In this document: positions 26,301 to 40,307 of the stretch, piece by piece
Position numbering within the stretch: position 1 is the stretch's first letter
Layout of the letters: each line of letters starts with the position of its first letter
Assembly (NCBI GenBank): GCA_040429635.1
Contig: CP158972.1
Span: 3,688,972-3,752,971, forward strand
Reading direction: 5' to 3'
DNA: 64,000 nt
Origin: Tamlana crocina
Lineage (GTDB): Bacteria; Bacteroidota; Bacteroidia; Flavobacteriales; Flavobacteriaceae
The notes under the pieces: generated by a model
Databases searched by the model: none
The model's input: the letters and a program-made list of their open reading frames with translations, nothing else
What the model was told of the DNA's origin: nothing
Position numbers and translations under genes: made by a program

Positions 26301-29222
26301 TATCCTATCTTTTACGCATAGGGTGAACGACCCATCGTAACTGGAGTTATAAACATCAACCGAAACGTAGTATACCTCACCGGGCGTTAGTGATGTATAA
26401 CCCAAAATAACATCATCAGTATTAGAAACATACCTATTACTACTCAGTTCGGTGAGTCCGTCGGTTTCCCAAAGGGCTATTTGGGTGGTTTTCTGGGTAC
26501 CTTTTTCTGCGCCCACATCAACGGTTACTTCAATTTGACCAGTTGCTGGTGCGGTAAACTTAAACCATCTATTGTTTTTTGGGCCATTATTGTTCCAATT
26601 ATAACCCTTATTTCGGTCTGGTGAGGCTCCCACAGTTGAAAATTCTGCATCTGCCGAACAACTGTTTATAATACTTGTAATATCTCTGGCCCCTTCATAA
26701 AAATCATAATTCAATTGGTCTTGGATGCATAAAGTAAAGGATCCGCTGTACCCCGAATGATAAGCATCAACGGAAAAATAATAAATATCTCCCGGAGTTA
26801 GCCCATTGGCTCCCATCACCACATCTTCGGTATTGTAAGCATATCTTTTACTATTAATTTCGGTGATGCCATCGGAAGCCCATAAAGCTACTTGTGTCGT
26901 TTTTTGAGTACCTTTATCTCCTCCTATATCCACAGTAATACTAATCTCGCCGGTAGCAGGTGCCGTAAACTGAAACCAACGGTTAGTCTTCGGCCCATTG
27001 TTGTTCCAGTTAGACCCTTTGTCGCGGTCGGCCGATGCGCCTATGGTAGTGTATTCTTCGTTCTGTGAGCAATTATTGATAATGCTCGTAACATCTATGG
27101 CTCCTTCATAAAAATCGTAATCCAATTGGTCTTGCAGGCATAAGGTAAACGTACCACTGTACCCTGAATGATAAGCATCAACAGAAATATAATAAGTATC
27201 TCCTGGAGTTAACCCATTGGCTCCCATAACCACATCTTCGGTATTGTAAGCATATCTTTTAGTGGCAATCTCGGTAGTTCCATCAGCGGCCCATAGTGCC
27301 ATTTGCGTCGTTTTTTGAGTGCCCTTACCGCCTCCTATATCTACGGTAACATTAATCTCGCCAGAAGCAGGTGCTGTAAACTTAAACCAACGGTTTGTTT
27401 TCGGCCCGTTGTTATTCCAGTTAGAGCCCTTGTTGCGGTCAGCCGATGCTCCTATGGTAGTGTATTGCTGATCTTGCGAGCAACTATTAATAATACTCGT
27501 AACGTCTATAGCGCCTTCATAAAAATCATAATCTACTTCGTCGTACAAACACAATGCAAAGCTTCCTCGATAACTCGAACTGGAATGGTTATCGACCGAA
27601 ACATAATACCACTCTCCAACCGTTAAACTACTGGATTGTACATTTATGTTTCCTGTTGAACTATAATAAGCCGAACTCATAAGTTCTGTACCGCTGTCAT
27701 CCCACAGCGCCATAAATGGATAGCGTAGGCTTCCAGACGAACCACCAATATATATTTCGGCTTTCACCTCGGTTGAGGTAGCCTGGAATTTATACCATAA
27801 ATTGTAATTAGGCCCATTATTCCATGTGCTTGCTTTAGTCTCATCTGCCGAAGCATTTATCGTGGTGTATTCAGCATCGGCCGAACACCAACTTGATGTA
27901 TGCGGCAATTCAATGGCCTTGTCTTTAAAATCGTTGTTAACCTCGTCATCAACACAAAGCGTAAACGAGCCTCTGTAGTTTGAGTTAGAATGATTGTCAA
28001 CCGATATATAATACCAATTGCCAACGGTTAAATTATCCGATTGCACATTTATCGTTCCTGTTGAACTATAATATCTCGAGCTGGCTATTTCTGCACCGCT
28101 GTCCTCCCAAAGGGCTAGAAAAGGATAACGCAGACTGCCAGAACTGCCCCCAATATTTATTTGAGCATTGACCTCGGTTGTCGTGGCTTGAAATTTGTAC
28201 CAAACATTATAATTGGGGCCATTATTCCATGTACTTCCCTTAGCTTGATCTGCCGAAGCATTTATCGTGGTATATTCGGCATCAGCCGAGCACCAGTCTG
28301 AAGTATGTGGCAACTCAATGGCTTTATCTTTAAAATCGTTATTTACAGTATCGTCAACGCAAAGTGTAAATGAACCCCTGTAATTTGAACTAGAATGATT
28401 ATCAACCGATATATAATACCAATTTCCAATGGTTAAATTATCAGACTGAACGTTAATGGTACCGGTTGAACTGTAATACGTCGAACTTGTAATCTCCGTT
28501 CCGACAGCGTCCCAAAGTGCGAGAAAAGGGTAACGTAAACTTCCCGTAGACCCTCCTGTATTTATAGACGCATTAACTTCTGTTGTGGTCGCCTGAAATT
28601 TAAACCAAACGTTATAATTTGGGTCATTTCGCCAAGTTGAGCCTTTTACACCATCAGGGGTAGCATTTATTGTACTGAATTCACCATCTGCCGAACACCA
28701 ATTTGAGGTGTGCGGTACCTCATGGGCTTTTTCCATATAATCAAAATCCACTTCATCCTCCACGCATAACGTAAAGGAACCTCGATAGCTAGTTGATGAA
28801 TGGTTATCCACAGAAATATAATACCAATTTCCGACGGTTAAATTGTCGGACTGAACGTTGATACTTCCTGTTGAACTGTAATATGTCATACTAGTTATTT
28901 CTGTGCCGTTATCGTCCCAAAGCCCCAAATAAGGATAGCGTAAACTCCCTGATGACCCTCCGGTGCTAATTTCGGCATTCACCTGCGTTGTGGTAGCCTG
29001 GAATTTATACCAAACGTTGTAATTTGGACCATTTCGCCATGCTGAACCCTTTGTTCCATCGGGGGTGGCATTAATTGTAGTGAAAGGTGAATTGGAGGAA
29101 CACCAATTTGTAGTGTGCGGTATAACCTCTGCATTTACAAAATCGTCGTTAGCAGGTGTTTGGGCGAACGCATTGAAACCAATAAAACACAACACACTCA
29201 AAAAATGAGAGAAAACCTTCAT
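23331..29222 (-). CDS. Giant T9SS-secreted surface protein B (eight tandem beta domains, LamG)
   Basis: 1963 aa. Signal peptide ending IGFNAFAQ. Eight tandem domains of about 135 residues occupy residues ~24-1107: four of one subtype (ending SVDNHSSTSYRGSFTLCV) and four of another (YDFYEGAIDVTSIINSCS start). Their length and the GTFTLCV-type ending recall bacterial pre-peptidase C-terminal (PPC-like) domains, with a paired cysteine in each. A LamG domain follows (~1125-1310, FVDFNGTDYYVDFGDNHDL), then the STWLHGDVWNI region common to the locus, then a type A T9SS tail ([20 protein letters not shown]). Surface-exposed; an adhesive role is inference. Its C-terminal part most resembles protein D. 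Confidence 0.88.
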   Translation of the reverse strand: MKVFSHFLSVLCFIGFNAFAQTPANDDFVNAEVIPHTTNWCSSNSPFTTINATPDGTKGSAWRNGPNYNVWYKFQATTTQVNAEISTGGSSGSLRYPYLGLWDDNGTEITSMTYYSSTGSINVQSDNLTVGNWYYISVDNHSSTSYRGSFTLCVEDEVDFDYMEKAHEVPHTSNWCSADGEFSTINATPDGVKGSTWRNDPNYNVWFKFQATTTEVNASINTGGSTGSLRYPFLALWDAVGTEITSSTYYSSTGTINVQSDNLTIGNWYYISVDNHSSSNYRGSFTLCVDDTVNNDFKDKAIELPHTSDWCSADAEYTTINASADQAKGSTWNNGPNYNVWYKFQATTTEVNAQINIGGSSGSLRYPFLALWEDSGAEIASSRYYSSTGTINVQSDNLTVGNWYYISVDNHSNSNYRGSFTLCVDDEVNNDFKDKAIELPHTSSWCSADAEYTTINASADETKASTWNNGPNYNLWYKFQATSTEVKAEIYIGGSSGSLRYPFMALWDDSGTELMSSAYYSSTGNINVQSSSLTVGEWYYVSVDNHSSSSYRGSFALCLYDEVDYDFYEGAIDVTSIINSCSQDQQYTTIGASADRNKGSNWNNNGPKTNRWFKFTAPASGEINVTVDIGGGKGTQKTTQMALWAADGTTEIATKRYAYNTEDVVMGANGLTPGDTYYISVDAYHSGYSGTFTLCLQDQLDYDFYEGAIDVTSIINNCSQNEEYTTIGASADRDKGSNWNNNGPKTNRWFQFTAPATGEISITVDIGGDKGTQKTTQVALWASDGITEINSKRYAYNTEDVVMGANGLTPGDIYYFSVDAYHSGYSGSFTLCIQDQLNYDFYEGARDITSIINSCSADAEFSTVGASPDRNKGYNWNNNGPKNNRWFKFTAPATGQIEVTVDVGAEKGTQKTTQIALWETDGLTELSSNRYVSNTDDVILGYTSLTPGEVYYVSVDVYNSSYDGSFTLCVKDRISYDFYEGAIDITNLINSCSDDAIYDTTGATPDKVAGSSWNNNGPKYNRWFKFTAPETGQISITVDVDGTKGTQRRTQVAMWEDGGTVEVDSKRYASNNDDVVVSGFNLTPGATYYVSVDAYPGNTGTFSLCVENTFVDFNGTDYYVDFGDNHDLSRSFSLEAWVLQKSTSAKATIMSKGDVALGALRGYHFTLENGYPSLIWYNNSGIPVLTITSTNQIENNKWYHVAATYTRNTVSLYVDGVLVATSVSASAPSNNSYSFLLGASYDSSTPNTPKYCFDGYIDEVRIWNVALSKQQIRQMMNQEIVQSGTGIRGKLIASNISDNLLWANLKGYYPMANNAAADFSSNNINGYSKNNSASVQEQTAPLPYVTSADGPWASSSTWLHGDVWNISNLGDDNEWGIVQIKNNIAIDHDINTMGLFIDSGKTLTVNGTRQVKNEWYFELNGTLDLMEDSQLIQTINSNLVTSATGKLLRRQEGASSPFWYNYWSAPIGAMAATSLTDDNASINNLNNTSYKLNMLKDESGFNLPFTSGHSGNGSISTAWLYTFKNGVTYWDWKAVSPTSPLSPGVGYTQKGTGSPGNEQQYIFEGKPNNGTVLIDVVDKGGAGSVPNKTKTEYLVGNPYASALDLHQFIDDNAGVIDGTIYLWQQWAGNSHYLNEYQGGYAQVNKLGGCRAYQFVGIEGGVDNSKFGAIVPTRYIAVGQGFVVEVVADGQVEFNNGQRVFIKEVDANGTYNQGSIFSKSTKASKSSKEKIEKSEMQKIRLEFNSATGPKTRRELLLGFSNYTKDDFDYGYDAKCTESNNNDLNLALEGKGMIMQAYSPITDDKVIPLNFKSSGKNSFEIKISEKINIPENQAIYIKDNLTGEYFDLSQDGTYQFSSEPGRFNSRFDIVFQDEQQSLSTEEAMTPESFIYYQNSSKTFYAKKLNGTVKHFALINMRGQNVLEMSNVSTAELDRGISFSNMTTGAYVVCLRTETNEVLTKKIVIN
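25902..27533 (-). repeat. Four tandem ~136-codon domains, subtype II, in protein B
   Basis: Each unit begins with a YDFYEGA.D.T..IN.CS pattern and contains NNNGPK.NRWF, the GTQ(K/R).TQ.A(L/M)W strand, and a final G.F.LC. The four units are close but not identical in protein and DNA. Boundaries are approximate. Confidence 0.8.
27534..29153 (-). repeat. Four tandem ~135-codon domains, subtype I, in protein B
   Basis: Each unit has PHT..WC, the NYN(V/L)W(Y/F)KFQAT core, GSLRYP(Y/F), YYSSTG.INVQS and a YRGSF.LC(V/L) ending. Units two to four are closest to each other. Boundaries are approximate. Confidence 0.8.
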
Positions 29223-29264
29223 AGTTAATTAAGTATTATAATAGCTTGGGGGCATTATTAGTAA

Positions 29265-29296
29265 CAAACGTAGAAAAAAAATCCACAAAATGCAAA
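29265..29296 (-). promoter_or_regulatory. Promoter of the protein B gene (-33 and -7)
   Basis: On the minus strand, TTTG (29293-29296), 20 bases, then TACGTTTG (29265-29272) match the Bacteroidota promoter TTTG-N19/20-TAnnTTTG. The -7 element is 42 bp before the ATG at 29222. This suggests protein B can be transcribed independently of the gene upstream. Confidence 0.6.
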
Positions 29297-29337
29297 TTTC
29301 TTCGACAAAATACATTTACTTGGATTTAAAAATGAAT

Positions 29338-31410
29338 AAAAAAGCCCTGAAAAACTCAGGGCTCTTTTGGTATTGTAAAAATTAGGGATTTAATTCACTA
29401 CTATTTTTTTGGTCAGCACCTCGTTATTGGCCGTTCTTAAACAAACCACATAAGCACCAGCAGCTAAACTATTCAATCGAACGCCCATTTCCAATTGGGC
29501 ATTGGATACACCACTCAAATCTTGTACGCTTTGGCCACGCATGTTCACCACGGTAAAATGGGTAACCTCGCTATCCATATTTTTCGCATAAAACGTTTTG
29601 GCTGGGTTTTGGTAATAAGTACGGTTTTTTGTTCCATCGGCCTCTTCTGCACTTAACATTTGCTGTTCGCTCCGGAAAACGATTGACAGCCTGTTTTTGA
29701 ACACCCCGGCTTCTGAACCGAACTGACACGCCTCGCCTTTTGTAAGATTGAAATACTCGCCGGTTAGGTTGTCGTGCAGATAAATTCTTTGACTTTCTTT
29801 AATATTTTCCTTCTCGGAAATCATAATTTCGAAAGTGTTATCGCCCGACGATTTCAAGTTTAAAGGCACTACTTTTTCATCGGTAATTTCGCCATAGGCC
29901 TGCATAATCATATTTTTTCCTTCCAATGATAAATTCAGGTCGTTGTTGTTGGTCTCCGTACTCTTGGCATCGTAGCCATAGTCGAAGCCATCAGTGGTAT
30001 AATCGCTGAAGCCCATCAACAGTTCCCTTCTCGTTTTGGGACCTGTTACCGAATTGAATTCCAAACGGATTTTCTGCATTGTATCTCTTGAAGCCTTTTC
30101 TTTTGGATTTTTTCCGTTGGAAGACTTTGAGAACGTAGAACCATTATCGTAAGTACCATCGGCATCGGCTTCCTTAATGAAAACACGCTGCCCGTTGTTG
30201 AATTCCACTTGCCCATCGGCCACAATTTCGGCCAAGAAGCCCTGACCGACAGAAAGGTAGCGCGAAGGCACGATAGTACCATCCTGAGAGCCGTTATGGT
30301 CTCCGTAAAACCCAACAAATTGATAGGCACGGCAAGACCCCAACTTGTTCACTTGGGCATAACCACCTTGGTATTCGTTTAGGTAATGCGAATTGCCAGC
30401 CCAATGTTGCCAAAGCTGTAGCGTGCCGTCTATCACGCCCGCATTGTCGTCGATGAACTTATGGATGTCGATTGCCGAGGCGTAGGGGTTGCCCAAAAGG
30501 TATTCCGTCTTGGACTGGTTGGGCACGGAGCCCGCTCCGCCCTTGTCCGTTACATCCAACAAAATGGTGCCGTTATTTGGTTTTCCCTCAAAAATATATT
30601 GTTGTTCCGCTCCGGCATTCCCGGTCCCTTTTTGGGTATAGCCCACGCCCGGGCTTAATGATGTGGATGGCGAAATTTGCGCCCAGTCCCAATAAGTCAA
30701 TCCGTTTATAAATGTGTAGATCCATTGGGTACTGATCTTACCGTTGCCCGTTTGCCCTGAAGTAAACAAACAGTTTGAACCAGCTTCATCTTTAAGCATA
30801 TTTAAACTAAAAGTTGTATTGTTGGCATTGTTACCCGTATTATTGTCTGATAGGGTTGAAACACTCGTAAAACCAACCGGAGAGCCCCAATAGTTGTACC
30901 TATACGGATTGGATTGGCCTTCTTGCCTTCTTAAAATCTTGCCTTCGGCCGATGTTACCAAATCACTGTTTTCTGTCTGCAGCAGTTGGGAATCGTCCAT
31001 TAAATCCAAAGTACCGTTCAGTTCAAAATACCAACTGTTTTCAATCAAATTATCTCCGTTTACCGTTAAGGTTTTGTTCGAATCTATTATCAAGCCCAAA
31101 TGGTTATGCGAATTAGTAGTACTAACATTATTAGAGATTTGGATAATGCTCCAATCTTTATTATCTGAAGCATTTTCGATATCCCATACATCGCCGTGCA
31201 ACCAAGTGGATTCGGTGCACCAACACCCATCAGCTACCGTTTTATAGGGCATAGGCGCCGTTTGTGGCTGTACCGTGGTGATGTTGTGCAGACGAGCAGA
31301 CAGGCCGTTGCCCGAAAAATCGGTGGTCGTTAGGTTCACGATATCCGTCATCGGGTAATAGGCCTTTAAATTTGACCATGGGATTACCGCTGATGTGGCC
31401 GAATCGGATA
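29338..31410. repeat. Copy 2 of the 2,073-bp near-identical duplicated block
   Basis: Counterpart of 18979-21051, in the same orientation. It covers the 3' end of the protein C gene together with its downstream spacer and terminator. Confidence 0.93.
29343..29363 (-). terminator. Intrinsic terminator after the protein C gene
   Basis: The same AGCCCTGA/TCAGGGCT stem as at 18984-19004, with a T-run on the minus strand, 27 bp after the protein C stop. Confidence 0.85.
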
Positions 31411-33586
31411 TGGACTTAGGAATTACACTTCCGTACACATTTCCCGAACTATTATTTATTTCTTGGTAAATAATCTTTCGCATTTGATCTTCGGTTAATG
31501 CCTCGTCGAACACGCGCACTTCATCAATACTTCCATTAAAGAGCATATTATGGTCAAGTGCCCTGGCCCCAATGGTAAAATAATCTGGGGAAGTGTAAAT
31601 CGCACCAGATAAAGAAGCATCGTTGCTCGAGCCATGAAGCTCCCCATTAATGTAAGCCTTTAGCCTTGCCGAGGGTGACGTACTATCAAATATCAACGCT
31701 ACATGCGTCCAAACATCTTTATCGATTTTTGATGCTGGGGTTATTGCCACATCGTTAACTTTAAACCAAACCTGCCTTGAACTGTGCGTTTGGATGTGCA
31801 GGTTGCCAAAATTTAGCACATAAGATGAATTTAGAAAATTCTCGTCCAATTTTATCCAGGCCATTACCGTGGCCGCAGTATAGCCACCAAGGTCGAGGTC
31901 GCTGTCCAGGTAATCGTCAACACCGTCGAAATCGATCGTCGCAGACGACGGCGGGTTTACATCGAAAAGGTCGCGGTAGTCCAAATCCCCTCCAGTGAAC
32001 AAATCACCGTCCGCATCGGGTAAGATTGCCAAATTAGATGGGTTTTCAATATCTTCATTAACATCCAAATTAGAATCATTGACTCCGTTGGTTTCAAATG
32101 CATTCGTTAAACCATCGCCATCTACATCGGCAGCCGTTAGTGTATCGGCCATACCGTTTTCCTTGATGTCATCGAGCCCATCATTATCTGAATCAGAATC
32201 CACAAAATCCCAAATACCGTCAAAATCGGTATCTACAGGCACAATACCTAATACATAGGCCACATCTACCCCGGTAACGGCTACAATTCCAGATGGCGCA
32301 ACATACCCTAAGGTAGTTTGTGCTTCAACGTTATCAGGAATACCGTCATTATCACTATCAATATCCAAGAAATCGAAATCTTCTCTATTATCGGTATTTA
32401 CGGGGGTGGTTCCCGAACCGGCAGAACTTGGTATTCCGTAAGTTGCCACTGTAGTACCAATTGAACCATCTGCCATTCCGTCTGCATTGCCATCTACACC
32501 TCCCGACTCCAAAACATCTGGAATACCATCATTATCACTATCTAAATCAAAATGATTGGGAACACCGTCTGAATCGAAATCGATATTTTCACAAATCCCA
32601 TGAGCATTAAGTGTACAGAAATCGGCATCTTTGTAATTAGGAATACCGTCTGTATCATGATCGGCGGAAGGATCAATTCCTCCAGATTCAGAAGTATCTT
32701 TTATACCGTCATTGTCATCGTCTAAATCATCGACATCACTCAGCCCATCCTCATCATCATCTGCCAAAGTAAAAATAAACATTTTACCATCGGCATGATC
32801 TCGCGTTGAAGCTGTTAATTGCGCTTTGGTAATGAGTGACCCGTTTGGTGCAATATCATCTAAATAAAACAATGCAATACCAATGGTACCACCATTTTCT
32901 ACCACTCTATCGCTCAACCAATAATCGGCCCCAGCAGGAGGTGGATTAATTGCACCGTTAGTCCCTAAATTACCACTAGTTCCTGTACCTCCGAAACCCC
33001 ATTTGGTGGATGTTTTGTTGACAAAAGTTTCACCCAAAGACTGTTCTGCTCCGCCACCCGCTGGAATACCAAAAAGTTCTATATGAAGACAATTATTAGC
33101 ATTACGCTCTGTAACTGCAATTACCCCACTTGAGGTTGCCAATATACCAGTGCCATACGACAATGTTTGGCGTTGTGCTGTTGTCGTGGATTCGGAGGAA
33201 TAATTATCGCAAATATTTTGTCCATTGTTGCTAGAGCCAAAATAATGATTGAGGTTTAAATCCTGAAAAGCCGTTAATGCAGAGGCATTCCAAGAAGCAC
33301 TTGCACTAGTTGTTTCTACATTCGCTCCATTTCTCAGAATTTTGTTCTGTCCATGGCCATCTGGCCCTAGCTGGGTGAGTTCGTATGCGGTTGGCAGTCC
33401 AAAATTGAGGTATACAATACCATTTACAGTAACACTCTCAATAGTTGCCGGCTGCGTTCTATTAGTTTGAACATCGCTCCATTGAAAAGTAACACCAGCT
33501 TGAATGCTCGGTGCATTGGTTTGAGCATTGATGCTACCAAACATGAGGCATACTAAAAACAGGTACAAGAAGTACTTTAATTTCAT
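29390..33586 (-). CDS. Giant T9SS-secreted surface protein C (TSP3-like and LamG domains)
   Basis: 1398 aa. Signal peptide (LFLVCLMFGSINAQ). The N-terminal ~270 residues are a beta-rich domain different from that of protein A. It is followed by an extended series of Asp-rich thrombospondin-3-like repeats (~275-500: DDDEDGLSDVDDLDDDNDGIK, then [20 protein letters not shown]). A LamG domain (~545-715) is clearly homologous to that of protein A but encoded with ordinary codons. The last ~670 residues are identical to protein A, with a type A T9SS tail. Upstream DNA (33587-33660) resembles that before protein A, so pair A/B and pair C/D look like products of one duplication. Surface adhesin by inference. 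Confidence 0.88.
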   Translation of the reverse strand: MKLKYFLYLFLVCLMFGSINAQTNAPSIQAGVTFQWSDVQTNRTQPATIESVTVNGIVYLNFGLPTAYELTQLGPDGHGQNKILRNGANVETTSASASWNASALTAFQDLNLNHYFGSSNNGQNICDNYSSESTTTAQRQTLSYGTGILATSSGVIAVTERNANNCLHIELFGIPAGGGAEQSLGETFVNKTSTKWGFGGTGTSGNLGTNGAINPPPAGADYWLSDRVVENGGTIGIALFYLDDIAPNGSLITKAQLTASTRDHADGKMFIFTLADDDEDGLSDVDDLDDDNDGIKDTSESGGIDPSADHDTDGIPNYKDADFCTLNAHGICENIDFDSDGVPNHFDLDSDNDGIPDVLESGGVDGNADGMADGSIGTTVATYGIPSSAGSGTTPVNTDNREDFDFLDIDSDNDGIPDNVEAQTTLGYVAPSGIVAVTGVDVAYVLGIVPVDTDFDGIWDFVDSDSDNDGLDDIKENGMADTLTAADVDGDGLTNAFETNGVNDSNLDVNEDIENPSNLAILPDADGDLFTGGDLDYRDLFDVNPPSSATIDFDGVDDYLDSDLDLGGYTAATVMAWIKLDENFLNSSYVLNFGNLHIQTHSSRQVWFKVNDVAITPASKIDKDVWTHVALIFDSTSPSARLKAYINGELHGSSNDASLSGAIYTSPDYFTIGARALDHNMLFNGSIDEVRVFDEALTEDQMRKIIYQEINNSSGNVYGSVIPKSISDSATSAVIPWSNLKAYYPMTDIVNLTTTDFSGNGLSARLHNITTVQPQTAPMPYKTVADGCWCTESTWLHGDVWDIENASDNKDWSIIQISNNVSTTNSHNHLGLIIDSNKTLTVNGDNLIENSWYFELNGTLDLMDDSQLLQTENSDLVTSAEGKILRRQEGQSNPYRYNYWGSPVGFTSVSTLSDNNTGNNANNTTFSLNMLKDEAGSNCLFTSGQTGNGKISTQWIYTFINGLTYWDWAQISPSTSLSPGVGYTQKGTGNAGAEQQYIFEGKPNNGTILLDVTDKGGAGSVPNQSKTEYLLGNPYASAIDIHKFIDDNAGVIDGTLQLWQHWAGNSHYLNEYQGGYAQVNKLGSCRAYQFVGFYGDHNGSQDGTIVPSRYLSVGQGFLAEIVADGQVEFNNGQRVFIKEADADGTYDNGSTFSKSSNGKNPKEKASRDTMQKIRLEFNSVTGPKTRRELLMGFSDYTTDGFDYGYDAKSTETNNNDLNLSLEGKNMIMQAYGEITDEKVVPLNLKSSGDNTFEIMISEKENIKESQRIYLHDNLTGEYFNLTKGEACQFGSEAGVFKNRLSIVFRSEQQMLSAEEADGTKNRTYYQNPAKTFYAKNMDSEVTHFTVVNMRGQSVQDLSGVSNAQLEMGVRLNSLAAGAYVVCLRTANNEVLTKKIVVN

Positions 33587-33706
33587 AGTTAATCGATTTG
33601 GGACTTCAAAAATAACTAATATTCAATTCGTTATACTATTTATTCGTTAAAGAGTAAAGTTTTCTTACTAAATTCATTTTTTTAGATGAAAGGTTATTTT
33701 CTTTCG

Positions 33707-38641
<4,935 letters not shown>

Positions 38642-38919
38642 AGGTTAAGTATTAAGTTAGTTTGCGTTGGGGCGCAAAAAAAATTAATTAATTTGGGACA
38701 ACTCGAGGGAAAGCAATCGCCACATTAAACCAATATTTTAGTTTTCAATGCAATAATCGATACAATATTACCAATAAAAGCGTGAATAATCTAGAAAAAA
38801 TACAACTTTTTTTCGATAAAGTGTTTAATTAATTCGTTGAAATGCAAAATAATCAACATAAAACAATCTAAAAACCAACATTTAAAACACTGATAAACAA
38901 TACTTTAACCCAAACTTAA

Positions 38920-40278
38920 TTAAACAATAAAGTCTACCAAGTCTTCAATTTTTGAAATTAATTGGATTTTTATGTTGGTATTTTTAAGAGAAATTTTATT
39001 GTATTTGGACACGAAAATGGTTGAGAACCCCAGTTTTTGGGCTTCTAAAATGCGCTGTTCTACACGTTGAACAGGACGAATTTCTCCCGATAGCCCTACT
39101 TCGGCCGCAAAACAAAAGTCGCTTGGAAGAGATACATCCTCATTTGAGGAAAGTATAGAGGCCACCACCGCCAAATCGATAGCGGGATCATCAACCGTAA
39201 TTCCTCCGGTAATGTTTAAAAATACGTCCTTGGCCCCCAATCGGAACCCGGCACGCTTTTCCAAAACGGCCAAAAGCATATTCAATCGTTTGGCGTTAAA
39301 TCCCGTAGCACTACGCTGTGGCGTTCCGTAAACGGCAGTACTAACCAAAGCCTGCACCTCAATCATGAGTGGACGCATGCCTTCTAAAGTCGCAGCAATG
39401 GCATTACCCGAAAGTTCTTCTTCTTTTTTTGAAATCAATATTTCTGAAGGATTACTTACCTCACGCAAGCCCGAACCCTGCATTTCGTAAATGCCCAATT
39501 CGTTGGTAGATCCAAATCGGTTTTTATGGGCTCTTAAAATTCGGAACACATGATTACGGTCCCCTTCGAATTGCAAAACGGTATCGACCATGTGCTCTAA
39601 AATTTTAGGTCCGGCAATATGGCCATCTTTGGTAATATGCCCAATTAACAACACAGGCGTAGCGGTTTCTTTGGCAAATTTTATCAACTCGGTGGTGCAT
39701 TCCTTAATTTGAGAGATGCTTCCTGAAGACGATTCGATATAATCGCTATGAAGTGTTTGAATGGAATCAACAATAACAATTTCGGGCTCTAAAGCTTCAA
39801 TTTGCTTGAATATGTTTTGTGTTTTCGTTTCGGTTAAAATGTAACAATTGTTGTTATCTGGGTTGATGCGTTCGGCACGCATTTTAATTTGCTTTTGGCT
39901 TTCCTCGCCCGAAACATAAAGGGTTTTATAAGGTAGTTTTAACGACACCTGAAGCAGCAGTGTACTTTTACCAATTCCGGGTTCACCGCCCAAAAGCGTT
40001 AAGGAACCGGGCACAATACCACCACCAAGCACACGGTTAAATTCGGCATCGAACGTATTTAGCCTGGGTTCGCTCGACACATCAATTTCATTAATTTTTA
40101 ACGGAACGGCTTTTCGTTTTACGCTTGATGTTGGCGACTTCCAATCCGATTGACTCGGTTTTTCAACCAGTTCTTCCACAATGGTATTCCACTCTTTACA
40201 GGCATTGCATTGCCCCTGCCATTTAGAATATTGCGTACCGCAGTTTTGACAAAAGAAAGTCGTTTTTACCTTGGCCAT
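38920..40278 (-). CDS. radA: DNA repair protein RadA
   Basis: A 452-residue RecA-like branch-migration ATPase. The four-cysteine zinc finger at the N-terminus is CQNCGTQYSKWQGQCNAC. Walker A is GGEPGIGKSTLL and the RadA-specific motif is HKNRFGST. A Lon-protease-like C-terminal domain follows (FLNITGGITVDDPAIDLAVV). It processes recombination intermediates in the cytoplasm. It is last in the run panC-panD-UPF0104-esterase-like-radA, 29 bp after the esterase-like gene. Confidence 0.95.
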   Translation of the reverse strand: MAKVKTTFFCQNCGTQYSKWQGQCNACKEWNTIVEELVEKPSQSDWKSPTSSVKRKAVPLKINEIDVSSEPRLNTFDAEFNRVLGGGIVPGSLTLLGGEPGIGKSTLLLQVSLKLPYKTLYVSGEESQKQIKMRAERINPDNNNCYILTETKTQNIFKQIEALEPEIVIVDSIQTLHSDYIESSSGSISQIKECTTELIKFAKETATPVLLIGHITKDGHIAGPKILEHMVDTVLQFEGDRNHVFRILRAHKNRFGSTNELGIYEMQGSGLREVSNPSEILISKKEEELSGNAIAATLEGMRPLMIEVQALVSTAVYGTPQRSATGFNAKRLNMLLAVLEKRAGFRLGAKDVFLNITGGITVDDPAIDLAVVASILSSNEDVSLPSDFCFAAEVGLSGEIRPVQRVEQRILEAQKLGFSTIFVSKYNKISLKNTNIKIQLISKIEDLVDFIV

Positions 40279-40307
40279 AGTTTTTATTGAAATTGAATAC
40301 AGATATT

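Noticed and set aside
38642..38919. A small gene or RNA in the gap upstream of protein D
   Set aside because: The 278-bp AT-rich spacer has no convincing frame, hairpin or exact promoter consensus.
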